Positions 54,697 to 64,000 of a stretch of DNA of 64,000 nt are shown here, one piece after another. How positions within the stretch are numbered: the stretch's first letter is position 1; each line of letters begins with the position of its first letter. Source of the stretch: Pictodentalium vernedei (taxonomy: Eukaryota > Mollusca > Scaphopoda > Dentaliida > Dentaliidae); NCBI GenBank assembly GCA_031216915.1, contig CM062296.1, positions 457,946,681 through 458,010,680 of the forward strand, in the 5' to 3' direction. The notes under the pieces are model-generated. The model was not told the origin of the DNA. It searched no databases and worked only from the letters and a program-made list of their open reading frames with translations. The translations under genes and the position numbers were made by a program.

Positions 54697-57600
54697 TTGA
54701 AAGGATATTGATCAATTGTTTTAAGAGGAAGTCTTCCTCTGACCTTATTATCATTCTATATGTGGTCTGTGTACTCGCATTAACTCCGGTTCTGTATCTT
54801 ATGATTTTGATGACAATATCGGAAGCGTATGTCACGGTATGTGGTTGGGGATTTGGACACTCGGTCCTTTCCCCGTAGGGTCACTCTACTTTATCAATTT
54901 CTATTTCAGACGATCAAGATTAGGGTGATGTATCTGTGATGTCTTCCAACAGTGTGCCTCCGTCGTCACAATTAATGAAGGGCTAGCGGAAAAGTGCTCA
55001 TGTAATACGCCAATTGCCTAAGAGGACCCTAGTAGGTTCGACGGCCTTTGACGTCCGCTAGCTCGCCCGGTGTAGCGTCCATTCACCGAATGGTTCGGCA
55101 GCCGGGTTCGTCCGTTGCGGTCTAGAAGGAATTTTGGGGTGATGCGAGCACTATAAAATTAACTTAATGCACACCCAGTGACGGCGGATCGGAGGGAGAA
55201 CGGAGGAAGCCTTTTAGTCCGGTTCATAGCTCGTTCCGGTCCATCCGGACGGCAAGCGAGAGAGGCCCCTCTCTCGTTCAACAACATCTGGCCCCAGATG
55301 TTGTGGTATAAATGTGTCGTTAGCGGAGCATACGTCCGTCGCTCGGGACGCTGCGTTGTATAGGCAGTCCGCTGAGACTGCTAAGGCTTCCTCTTCTCGT
55401 CAGCGCACACGACCGCACCTTGGCTGCGTGACCGCCGATATATTACCAGCTTCGCCGATCAAGGATTCTTCGGCGACCAGGTCACACCATCCGGCAGCCA
55501 GGGATTCGAGACCGATGGACTCCGGACGTTCGCATAGGAAAGTATGCGGGAGCCATCTGATGCGGAGTTGCCCTCGGCGAAGCAGCGATAGACTGCGCCT
55601 CCGCAGGTCTCGACGCCGGACATTCTTGTGCACATAGCACAGCTTATCGCAGCATCCCAGCAGCCGACAGAAACGGTGTCGGATCGAGATTTATCCGACA
55701 GCGCTGGGTCGGTAGCCGGGGACTCGAGGCCTGCAGACTCCGGACGTTCGCATAGGAAGTATGCGGGAGTCAACGTACACGGAGCTTCCAGCGGCAATGC
55801 ATCGTAAGTCCGCTACTGCACAGGCCTCGGGAACGGACGTGCTTTCCTTAATAGCACAGTTTATCGCAGCATCCCAGCATCAACTGAATCTGTCGCATAT
55901 ATTTTATCCGACGATGCTGGGTCGGGACGCTCCGCGGAAGCGGGTACGGACGTCCGAAAGTTTCATCCGGTCCGACGGGATACCGAAAGGGATTCGGTGG
56001 ATTTCAAGCTTTCCCTTTCGGAACAACATATGCTGCGATGCCGGATAAGAAACTGATAGCGTCGGTGGACTTAGAAATTTTTGGTTCGGTTCAGGGACAT
56101 CGTCCCTCAGTTCCGACATAGTCCAATAATGTCACACAAACTTTCGAATTATTGAACGACGCTATATATATTATTATTTTATGCTTGCTATCCAAGCATT
56201 TCTGGTTTCTTGTTCGAAGAGTTATGGAGATGTCTTTCAAAAGTGTGCCTCTGTCGTCATAGTTAATGAAGAGTTAGCGGCAATAAGTGCTCATGGAATA
56301 TGTCTATCGCTTACGGAGTGACATTCGCTAGCTCACCCGGTGTAGCGTACATTCATCGAATGGTTCGGCTGCCGGGTTCGTCCGTTGCGGTCTAGGAAGG
56401 AGATTTGGGTGATGCGAGCACTTTAATTACTTTAGTACTCACCCAGTGACGGCAGATTGAGGACAGATCGGAGGAAGCCAACAACATAGGGGACCGCATG
56501 TTGTGGTTCAGATTTTTTACATTCGGAGCATATATCCGTTGCTCGGGACGCTCCGTTATATTGACAGTCCGAGAGACTGTCTTTAATGCTTCCTCATCCT
56601 CACAGCAGGGCACACGACCGCACATTGGCTACGTGACCTCGAGTATCCGATCAGTTTCGGCATTCAGTGATTCCACAGCGAATAGGTCGCGCCATCCGGT
56701 AGCCAAGGGACACGAGGCCTATACACTCCGTTCGCTCGCATATTGGAAGTATGCACGGGGTAACGATCTCGGAGCTTCCTGCGGCAATGCATCGTAAGAC
56801 CGCTGCTCCTCAGGCCTCAGTGACGGACGTGCTATCCGAGTTAGCACAGTTGTTTCGCAGCATCCCAGCTATTGACGGTTTCTCGGTCGAATCAGGAATT
56901 ATCCGACGGCGCTGGGTCGGTGCGGTCCGCGGTTGCATCAAGCTACGGACGACCGAACGCTTTATAGGGTCCGACAGGATGGCGAAAGGGATTCGAAAGA
57001 TTTCGAGTTTTCCCTTTAGTAGTATCGGAAGATGCCTTTCATATCTTCTGGCATTTCTTCCAGTGATTATTTTTCGGACTTCATTGCTGCGATCTTGGAT
57101 AAGAGACTTATAGCGTCATTGGACTCGGATTTTTCGATCGGTACAGGGACTTTGTCCCTGACTTACCGACGCAGTCCAATATTGTCATTACAACATGTGT
57201 TTTATTTTTCGACGCTATATATTTATATATATATACAAGCCTGCTACTAAGCATGATAGTTTAGTTTCTTGTCCGCGTGGCTCATTTCTGCCATTTTATC
57301 TTTTTTACATATAGTTTATTTTGGCAGAGCAGGGCATACCGAGAGTTCATATGCGTCTAAGACGGTGTGATTAAAGACTGCATATATTCTTTTTCGCCGT
57401 TTATGTCTTTTCCAATTTCAATGTTGGGAACGACATTATGTATAGTAGACTTAACTTAGACGCTTTATTATACGTAATCCGCCTTACTGAGGCGTTATCA
57501 TTACGTCTTCAAGAAAAGATTTACGGGATATTATTCTCAATGTAATTTCTTTTGAGGGCAGTAGTTTGTTCACGTATAACTCCGCCCTTCAGTGGCTGAT

Positions 57601-57731
57601 TGGAGTTGGTTAGACGGGATGCAGCCCTAGCTACATCCACGCGTGGATAGTAGGTTAAGAACTCTCTCAGAGTCGCTTCGTTCTCGGAGGAGCTTCTCTT
57701 CGACGGCAACTTTCCGGCAATCCATGAATTG
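54697..57731 (+). pseudogene. DIRS gag remnant with duplications, copy D
   Basis: Same structure and lesions as copy C gag, with the template-switch joint at about 55711-55717. Small ORFs 55761-56048 and 56751-57113 are fragments. Confidence 0.75.
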
Positions 57732-58690
57732 CTCGATTTATACATTCTCTTGTCTATCTAGTGTTACAAGAGATTCAGACTGGGGCAAACATTCGGTGGT
57801 TGACTCAGAGAGTGCCGCCGCAGTTGCCGGACCCGAGTGTGGCTGTTATGACGGTTGCCAGTCAAACAGATTGGGATATATACTGATCCCTACGGATTCG
57901 AAGTGCCAGGGTCTTTGCGTTCCGCAGTCTTTTAGCTATTAGTTTAACTTCCGCGGAATAATGTTTTTTTTAGGCTTGCTTTATGTCATTGCATGAACAT
58001 TATTCAGAAACGCATGCCCAAATTCCTGTCCTTTAATTCGACAGTAGTGGCGTATCTCCGGAACCAGGGAGGCACTCTTTCGTTTCCGTTATTCAATTTA
58101 ATGGAAAGAATCCGTCTGTTGGTTATAGTACACCAAGTTCAGTTTTGGTCCGTCATATTCTGGGTCGTCTGATTGTTTTATCGCACTCCCGTTCTCTTAC
58201 GGGTCGCTTGTTGCTGTCAGAATGGACTCTCAACAAACAAGTATTCAATCAGATTTGCTATCTATGGGAGCGCCCAATGATGTTTGATTTATGACACAGC
58301 TTGCTAATCAATTGCAGACGTATGTGTTGGCTTGTCCAGATCTCTGAGCTAATACTGTTAACGCTCTATTGATCTATAGGACGGAATGATAGGATACGCG
58401 TATCCTCCGGCGCTGTTGTTTTTAGCAGGTATTGCTAAGATAAACAACCACAATACATTTCTGTTGATAGCATCTCTATCTTCACAGAGATCATGAGTAA
58501 TTTACTCTCTTGTCTACTGTGGATCTTAACGTGAAATCTTCCTCTATGTAAGGATCTTTTTTCACTGGGTAAATCGTGTCATCTTTATCACAACCAGCAA
58601 GGTCGCAACCTGCATGTATTCCGTTGTGTGGTCCGTATTGCATTGTAAGCACTGTACTGGACGAGCTTTGGACGCGATTTCTTACTATAG
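57732..58690 (+). pseudogene. DIRS RNase H / MT-like remnant, copy D
   Basis: Counterpart of 47032-47990 in copy C; RT absent, frames broken. Confidence 0.7.
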
Positions 58691-59632
58691 GAGATCCTCT
58701 TCTTCGCTATTCTATGCGACTAAAGTGGAGGCTCTTCCGTTGTGGTGTAGGGATCATTATGTTCATATGGTTGATCCCTCCATACTACTCATTGCTATTT
58801 TTTAGTATACTTGTTTCACAAGATCTACTGCAGCCTGTGGTTATTTAGGTTATAGGTTTATGTTACCTCATACCTATGCACTCTATGATAGTTTACAATT
58901 GAGTCTTTTGTCTCTTTATCTAAGTCAGTTAGTAACTTTTTGATAAATAGACTTAGAATCTTTAGATTAAATTCCTATACGGATTTTAACTTCAGGTTCT
59001 TATTTAGCTAAGTAATCATTTGAGCCTCTGGAAACAGTAGTTTTCAAATTCTGACCTTTTAGACAGTAATTCTGTTGGTTTCTCTTTTACTGTAGAGTCA
59101 GTGAGTTTCATGCACTATCGATGAATGATTTTCACTTTCATAGTTTCGGAATCAATACTTCCGTTACTATTTAGGTTGGATTGTTGCATAAGAGTTAGGC
59201 TCCTATTATCCGGAACCTATTTTAAGGTCCTTCCGTCTTCGTATGGGCATAGGCCTTTACTCTTTCCGGGTACAGTTTATGTATTTATAAACAGATATCT
59301 GTTTATTACAAGGGCGTAAGCTTCTTCTGTCTTTGATGTCTAGTAGAAGGACGTTACGCTCCATTTTATTGTTAATGGATTCTATTAACTAGCGTACTGC
59401 TTATGGTATATCATTGCCTTAGCAGTTGTGCTTAAGATTTCGGCTCATGAAGTAAGAGTTCTTCTACTTCTTGGGCTTACATTAATAGTGTTGCTATTAT
59501 AGATTTTTGAAGGCTGCTCATTGCGCTCAGCCATCCATTCATGAATTTTATCTCAGAAATATCGAGTCCATTTCTGGAGGCCTCTATTGTTAGGTCTATT
59601 ATCTACTGCTCAGAATGTCATTCACTTAACAG
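58691..59632 (+). pseudogene. DIRS tyrosine recombinase remnant, copy D
   Basis: Counterpart of 47991-48930 in copy C. Box II is seen as GCTCATGAAGTAAGAG near 59442, where C has GCTCTTGAAGTAAGAG. The hairpin and G-run follow at 59690-59735. Confidence 0.65.
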
Positions 59633-60208
59633 TTGCTACTATAGCTAGGTAGGCTGTCTGTTTCGGCAGTGTCTCCGTTCGGCTGCCCTCTTCGCTCTGG
59701 GCTATTTGACCCAGGGCAAGAAAAAGGGGGGGGGAGGGTGTTCCCTTGGGTCACCTGTTTTTACTATGAAAACAAGGGGATACCTCCTCCGGAGTTAGTA
59801 ATTCTGAGCTGTTATTGGGATGGTTGTTTAGTGAGAAGTTTAAGTTTATAAAATTCATTCAAGTCTTAGTTTTTAAAGTATAGCTTTTGAATATTGCATA
59901 TGTCAACGGACATGATTATGCAATTCTCACACACTTTTAGGAGTATAAGAGTCTCTATTCTCTAGACTTACTTTATTATTGGCTTACTTTAAAAATTATT
60001 AGTATAAGGATTATTGGATATTAATAGAGTACATGGATGTATGAAGCTCAATTTTTGGAAGGCGTTGTATCTTTCTAATTTATCATAAATAAGAAAGATA
60101 CATGTAAGGCCTATTACTTCTTTTCCCTACAGGGGATGACTCTATTTTATTTTATTGAGCGTATTCCATTTTGCTCTATGTCCTTGGCCCTCCAGCCTTT
60201 TTACTATT

Positions 60209-60297
60209 CAGCTATGTCTGGGTCATTGGTACAGTATAAAAATGTTAAAAAATTTATAGTAATTTATATATTTTTTATACTTACCAATGACCCAGAC
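60209..60297 (+). repeat. DIRS ICR, copy D
   Basis: CAGCTATGTCTGGGTCATTG ... ACCAATGACCCAGAC, as in copy C. Confidence 0.85.
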
Positions 60298-60372
60298 GGG
60301 GATGGCCCTCCCAGGAGTTGGGAACTCTTGCCTCCCCGCTGAGTACATAGCGCTTACCAGGCACTGGTTATT

Positions 60373-60599
60373 AGAATGATTAATGGCGCCAATTTCGGAA
60401 CGTCCTTGACACTGCGCATGCGCAGTAGGGGCGAGGTGTGGAGGGCCTCTCAGGACATGTTTTCTTTAGTTTTAGATGCAAATTTTGGGGATTGGGGGGC
60501 AAAATTTGTGTTTGGCCCTATATTTTAAGAGTTAGCACCAGCTATGTCTGGGTCATTGGTAAGTATAAAAAATATATAAATTACTATAAATTTTTTAAC
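60373..60599 (+). repeat. DIRS copy D right inverted terminal repeat
   Basis: Inverse of 53597-53797; palindrome at 60411-60426; outer end TTTTTTAAC. Confidence 0.87.
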
Positions 60600-61404
60600 T
60601 TTTGGAGAAAATGTGATTCTAAGGAGGATAGAAGGAGGAGAGGAAAAAGAAGTGGCAAAAAATAATCAGGGCTGTACTTAAAATTTTTTGATGAAATTAT
60701 GTTAAGTTGCCTATTTTCGAGGCATGGGCCTCTTGTTGTCATTCTTGCTAATTGTTGCACTGCTTATTCAGTGTTTCCTCTCTCCTAGCCTTCTAAAGTC
60801 CCCCCTGGCAATTCTCCCATGCTTTTGGCATATTTTTGAGAAATTTCATTTCTAAAATTTCCTGGGAGAGTTGCTTGGTTACAGAATGTTTTCTGTTATT
60901 TTCCCCATAGTTACGTTTTCACCCATGGGTGTATAACGTTTGTGTTCTGCATCTTCCATCTGATGTTCTACAGATTCTTCCCTGGGAGTCTCTGTTTTGC
61001 ATCAGATAGAGTGTAATTGATGACTGATTCCGGGCCAGTTTTTTCAGTGCCTGGAGTCATGTTTTCTAGTGTGTTTACACTGTTTGTTTTCATTGGCAAC
61101 AGCCTTTTTTGAGGGGGGCTGTTTGCCTTTGTGGTAGTTTATCTCATTATAAGATACATTTATATTATCCGAAAGTGTCTCATTAATTATTTTATATAAA
61201 TTTAAAATTTTTGACCACACTTTGCCATCGGATCCATCGGGGCTCAACGTTACTTTTCAGCAACTTGGGCTTCTCTGAAAAAATATTTTTTCAAAATTAT
61301 TTTGTTTTGCAATTGTTTTTTCATTTATTAATGGATCATGTTATTATGTATCTTTGTGTCAGGGGTTTTTGCGAGTAACTAGGACTTATTGTTGTTCTTT
61401 CACA
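60600..61404 (+). other. DIRS 5' leader, copy E
   Basis: Non-coding leader downstream of the nested copy D. Contains the CATCTGATG ... CATCAGAT pair (about 60957 and 61000) shared by all copies and ends TTCTTTCACA before the gag ATG. Confidence 0.6.
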
Positions 61405-63507
61405 ATGAAGGGACGTTGTTCAAATTGTAATAGGAAGAAATCTTCCTCTGACTTTCATGATCATTGTATTAATTGTAGTCAGTGTTCTCGCATTAATCCC
61501 TGTCCTATATGTGAACATTGGGATGAGAAGCATTGGAAACGTGTGTCACGATATGTTGTTTCTGGAGAAAGAGCGATGCCGGCTCTTTCTCCACAAGGTC
61601 ACTCTACTCTCTCAGTTTCTATTTCAGAGGAACCAGAACAGGGTGATGTTTCCATGTTATCTTCTTCAAGTGTGCGTCCGTCGTCACAAATGAATTCAGA
61701 GCTAGCGGCAAAAGTGCTCATGGAGATTAGACAAATGTCGTCCGCTAGCTCGCCCGGTGTAGCGTCCTTTCACCGAATGGTTCGGCAGCCGGGTTCGTCC
61801 GATGCGGTCCAAGAGGAAATTTTGGGTGATGCGAGCACTATAAACATAATAGATGCACACCCAGTGACGGCGGATAGTAAGCGAGAACGGAGGAAGCCTT
61901 TTAGTCCGGTTCCTAGCTCGTCCAGGTCCAGCCGGGCCGCGAGCGAGAGAGGTCCCTCTCTCGTACAACAACATCTGGGACCAGATGTTGTGGTACAAAA
62001 TGTGTCTTTAGCGGAGCATACGTCCGTCGCTCGGGACGCTCCGTTGTATAAGCAGTCCGCAGAGACTGTTAAGGCTTCCTCTTCTCGTCAGCGCACACGA
62101 CTGCACCTTGGCTGCGTGACCGCCGATATATTACCAGCTTCGCCGATGAAGGATTCTTCGGCGACCAGGTCACACCATCCGGCAGCCAGGGATTCGAGAC
62201 CGATGGACTCCGGACGTTCGCATAGGAAAAGTATGCGGGAGCCATCTGATGTGGAGCTGCCCTCAGCGAAGCAGCGAAAGACTGCGCCTCCGCAGGTCTC
62301 GACGCCGGACATTCTTGTGCAGATAGCACAGCTTATCGCAGCATCCCAGCAGCCGACAGAAACGGTGTCGGATCGAGAATTATCCGATGGCGCTGGGTCG
62401 GTACGCTCCGCCGAAGCATCGGGGGCGGACGACCGGGAACATCGTGAGGTCCGACCGGATGGTGAAAGGGATACGGATGACTTGGAGCTATCCCTTTCGG
62501 AACAACATAAAGCTGCCGTGGACTTCATCCGGCACTTTCTCCCTCAAGTTGTTCCGTCGGGCCAGACTGCTGTGCTTCCGGACAAGAGAATTATAGCGTC
62601 ATTGGACTCTGAATTTTTTGAGCGGTTCAGGGACATCGCTCCCGAGTTTCCGTCGCAGTCCAATAATGTTGCTAGAACATTTGAATTATTGAACGACGCT
62701 ATATTTAAACTTGCTTCCAGGACGGGGAAAGCAGGTTTCTTGTCCGCTAATACTCTCAACCTGCCTTTCATTAATGCAAGGAATAAATTCGATACGGCAG
62801 GACAGGGTATACCGAGAGTTCCTCTGCGTATGGACGACGAGGCGGAAGACTTAGAGCTATCATTACCGTCGTCAGCTTCTATTCCAACCGCGGTGTTGGA
62901 AACAGCTATTGCGTCTAACAGAGCCAATTTAGATGCCTTATCTTACGCAGATCACCTTACTAAGGCGTTATCACTGCGCCTTCAAGGGGAAGAGTTTCAG
63001 GATATACAATCCTCTTTAAGACTTCTTTCAAGGGCAGTAGCTTATTCCACGTGTAACTCCGCCCTTTCAGTGGCAAATCTGGAGTTGGTTAGACGTGACG
63101 CAGCCCTAGCTACATCCACACTAGTGGATTCTAAGGTGAATAACTCTCTTAGAGTCGCTTCGGTCTCAGGAGAACTTCTCTTTGACGGCAAGCTTTCCGC
63201 TATTTATGATAAAATTAAAAAGAAAGCTAATGATTCTCTGTTGTTCAGATCGGCTCCTAAAAAGTCGGATACAGCAGACACGAATAAGACAGGCACTTCT
63301 GGGTCTAATGCGCCCAAGAGAGGTTCCTATAGAGGTTCCGGGGCGTCCTCTTGGTCTTATTCAAGAGACCGTCAGGATAGCGACTCTCGTCCGGGACGTC
63401 CTTCAGGCCGGGACAATCGGTCGGATGCCCCGAGGTCGACGAGGCGAGGTGCGGGTCGTGGAAGACGTGGTTTCTCCTACCGCAGGCCTCACAGGTCCAG
63501 GAGGTGA
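61405..63507 (+). CDS. DIRS gag-like ORF1, intact, copy E
   Basis: 700 codons. The ATG at 61405 (CACAATGAAGGGACG) is chosen because copies A and F begin there; the frame itself opens earlier at 61354. An N-terminal Cys/His cluster (CSNCNRKKSSSDFHDHCINC then SQCSRINPCPICEHWDEKHW) is a probable zinc-binding module. Then come a long Ser-rich disordered region (about residues 70-350), TPDILVQIAQLIAASQQP, an acidic stretch, and a helical region (SLDSEFFERFRDIAPEFPSQ, NLDALSYADHLTKALSL, DAALATSTLVDSKVNNSLRV). A basic Ser/Arg/Gly tail ends the protein (RRGAGRGRRGFSYRRPHRSR). Role by analogy to DIRS ORF1: nucleocapsid-like. It is the only intact large retrotransposon ORF in the window. Confidence 0.88.
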   Translation: MKGRCSNCNRKKSSSDFHDHCINCSQCSRINPCPICEHWDEKHWKRVSRYVVSGERAMPALSPQGHSTLSVSISEEPEQGDVSMLSSSSVRPSSQMNSELAAKVLMEIRQMSSASSPGVASFHRMVRQPGSSDAVQEEILGDASTINIIDAHPVTADSKRERRKPFSPVPSSSRSSRAASERGPSLVQQHLGPDVVVQNVSLAEHTSVARDAPLYKQSAETVKASSSRQRTRLHLGCVTADILPASPMKDSSATRSHHPAARDSRPMDSGRSHRKSMREPSDVELPSAKQRKTAPPQVSTPDILVQIAQLIAASQQPTETVSDRELSDGAGSVRSAEASGADDREHREVRPDGERDTDDLELSLSEQHKAAVDFIRHFLPQVVPSGQTAVLPDKRIIASLDSEFFERFRDIAPEFPSQSNNVARTFELLNDAIFKLASRTGKAGFLSANTLNLPFINARNKFDTAGQGIPRVPLRMDDEAEDLELSLPSSASIPTAVLETAIASNRANLDALSYADHLTKALSLRLQGEEFQDIQSSLRLLSRAVAYSTCNSALSVANLELVRRDAALATSTLVDSKVNNSLRVASVSGELLFDGKLSAIYDKIKKKANDSLLFRSAPKKSDTADTNKTGTSGSNAPKRGSYRGSGASSWSYSRDRQDSDSRPGRPSGRDNRSDAPRSTRRGAGRGRRGFSYRRPHRSRR

Positions 63508-64000
63508 TGGCTTAAACCTCTATCGCGTTCCGGTTGGCGGAAGGTTGTCGAGTTTTTCACAAGAGTGGGCGTCGATTACGGACGACCCTTGGGTGAGAGG
63601 AGTGACTTCGGAAGGTCTAAAGATATCCTTCAAACGAAAGCCTCCATTAACTCGAAGTCCAAAGTGGACTCATCTTCCGTCAAATCCACAGAAAAGAGAC
63701 GCTCTGTTATCAGAGGTGCAGTCTCTTTTAATGAAGAACGCGGTAGAGGTCGTAGAAAACCAGGAATCTCCGGGATTCTACAGCCATCTGTTTCTGGTTC
63801 CGAAACCAGATGGCTCGTTCCGTCCAGTCATAGATTTGAGCTGGATAAACAAGCTGATCGTCGCTCCGAAGTTTTATATGGAGACGATTCGATCGGTCAG
63901 AGCGAGTATTCGGGTGAACGATTATGCTACGAGCATAGATCTCAAAGATGCGTACTTTCACGTCATGGTACATCCGACATTCCGAAAGTATCTACGCTTT
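63425..64000 (+). CDS. DIRS ORF2 (RT) 5' part, copy E, cut by window end
   Basis: Open in a different frame from gag to the window end. The ATG at 63425 overlaps the last 83 bp of gag; the frame is also open upstream, so the start is uncertain. Visible: GPGGDGLNLYRVPVGGRLSS, ITDDPWVRGVTSEGL, a linker, then RT with ESPGFYSHLFLVPKPDGSFR, VIDLSWINKLIVAPKFYMET, SIRVNDYATSIDLKDAYFHV (motif A Asp) and MVHPTFRKYLRF at the edge. No stop or frameshift is seen in these 192 codons. Translation might use re-initiation or frameshifting because of the gag overlap (inference). Confidence 0.85.
   Translation, partial: MPRGRRGEVRVVEDVVSPTAGLTGPGGDGLNLYRVPVGGRLSSFSQEWASITDDPWVRGVTSEGLKISFKRKPPLTRSPKWTHLPSNPQKRDALLSEVQSLLMKNAVEVVENQESPGFYSHLFLVPKPDGSFRPVIDLSWINKLIVAPKFYMETIRSVRASIRVNDYATSIDLKDAYFHVMVHPTFRKYLRF

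Larger units (their letters stand above)
53597..60599 (+). mobile_element. DIRS-type retrotransposon copy D, nested in E
   Basis: 7,003 bp, nearly identical to copy C over the full length, with only scattered substitutions and small indels. It has the same gag duplications (boundaries about 54938 and 56229), the same RT-deletion joint (about 57730) and the same lost gag ATG (TTG at 54697-54699). It sits in the E leader with no target duplication. Because its genes are dead and its age is low, another copy must have supplied the enzymes. Confidence 0.92.
53314..64000 (+). mobile_element. DIRS-type retrotransposon copy E (likely autonomous), split by D
   Basis: The left ITR and start of the leader (53314-53596) end at GATGCCAGACACGTAAT. 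After copy D, the leader resumes at 60600 (TTTTGGAGAAAATGTGATTCTAAGG). In other copies these two stretches are contiguous (GCCAGACACATAAATATTAG... then ATGGTGATTCTAAGG). E carries an intact gag and an open ORF2 start and leaves the window during RT. The remaining 3' part, including YR, ICR and right ITR, is outside. Confidence 0.88.

Noticed and set aside
42904-60599. C and D as a segmental duplication
   Set aside because: Similarity stops at the element ends; flanking sequences are unrelated.

Overview
The window looks like an intron-rich invertebrate genome, most likely a bivalve mollusc. That is inferred from the repeat types, the AT-rich introns and the gene; no species can be named. About 0.7 kb is host coding sequence and well over half is retrotransposon.

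Host gene. Five exons on the + strand (3784-4039, 6150-6321, 29888-30312, 41031-41201, 52858-52975) have consensus AG/GT borders and phases that chain without a break (0-1, 1-2, 2-1, 1-1, 1-2). Their conceptual protein matches the C-terminal half of ARFGEF3/BIG3, a large ARF-GEF-family protein. Earlier and later exons lie outside the window. Everything else is intronic.

Mobile elements. Six DIRS-type tyrosine-recombinase retrotransposons of one family lie in the introns, all on the + strand: A (8477-15442), B (15879-26984), F (33631-40813), C (42904-49898), D (53597-60599) and E (53314 to beyond 64000). D is inserted inside the 5' part of E. Each complete copy has a left inverted terminal repeat, gag, RT/RNase H/methyltransferase-like ORF2, tyrosine recombinase (YR), an internal complementary region (ICR) and a right inverted terminal repeat. 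The ICR is an exact fusion of the reverse complements of the two element ends. E has an intact 700-codon gag and an open RT frame and is the likely autonomous type. F is complete but broken. A, C and D lost RT at one shared junction and carry a shared gag tandem duplication, so they look like a non-autonomous lineage moved in trans. B lost most of YR.

A 4,120-bp Ty3/gypsy-type LTR element (22016-26135, minus strand) sits inside B. It has identical 133-bp LTRs, a TAGTG target duplication, and a primer-binding region complementary to its own LTR, which suggests Tf1-like self-priming.

Other content: a Tc1 transposase relic, two copies of a TA-flanked MITE (one ends 20 bp before a splice acceptor), a hAT-like non-autonomous element, tRNA-derived SINEs, several tandem arrays of about 145-165 bp, and several hairpin elements. 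There is no sign of bacterial genes, CRISPR or rRNA.
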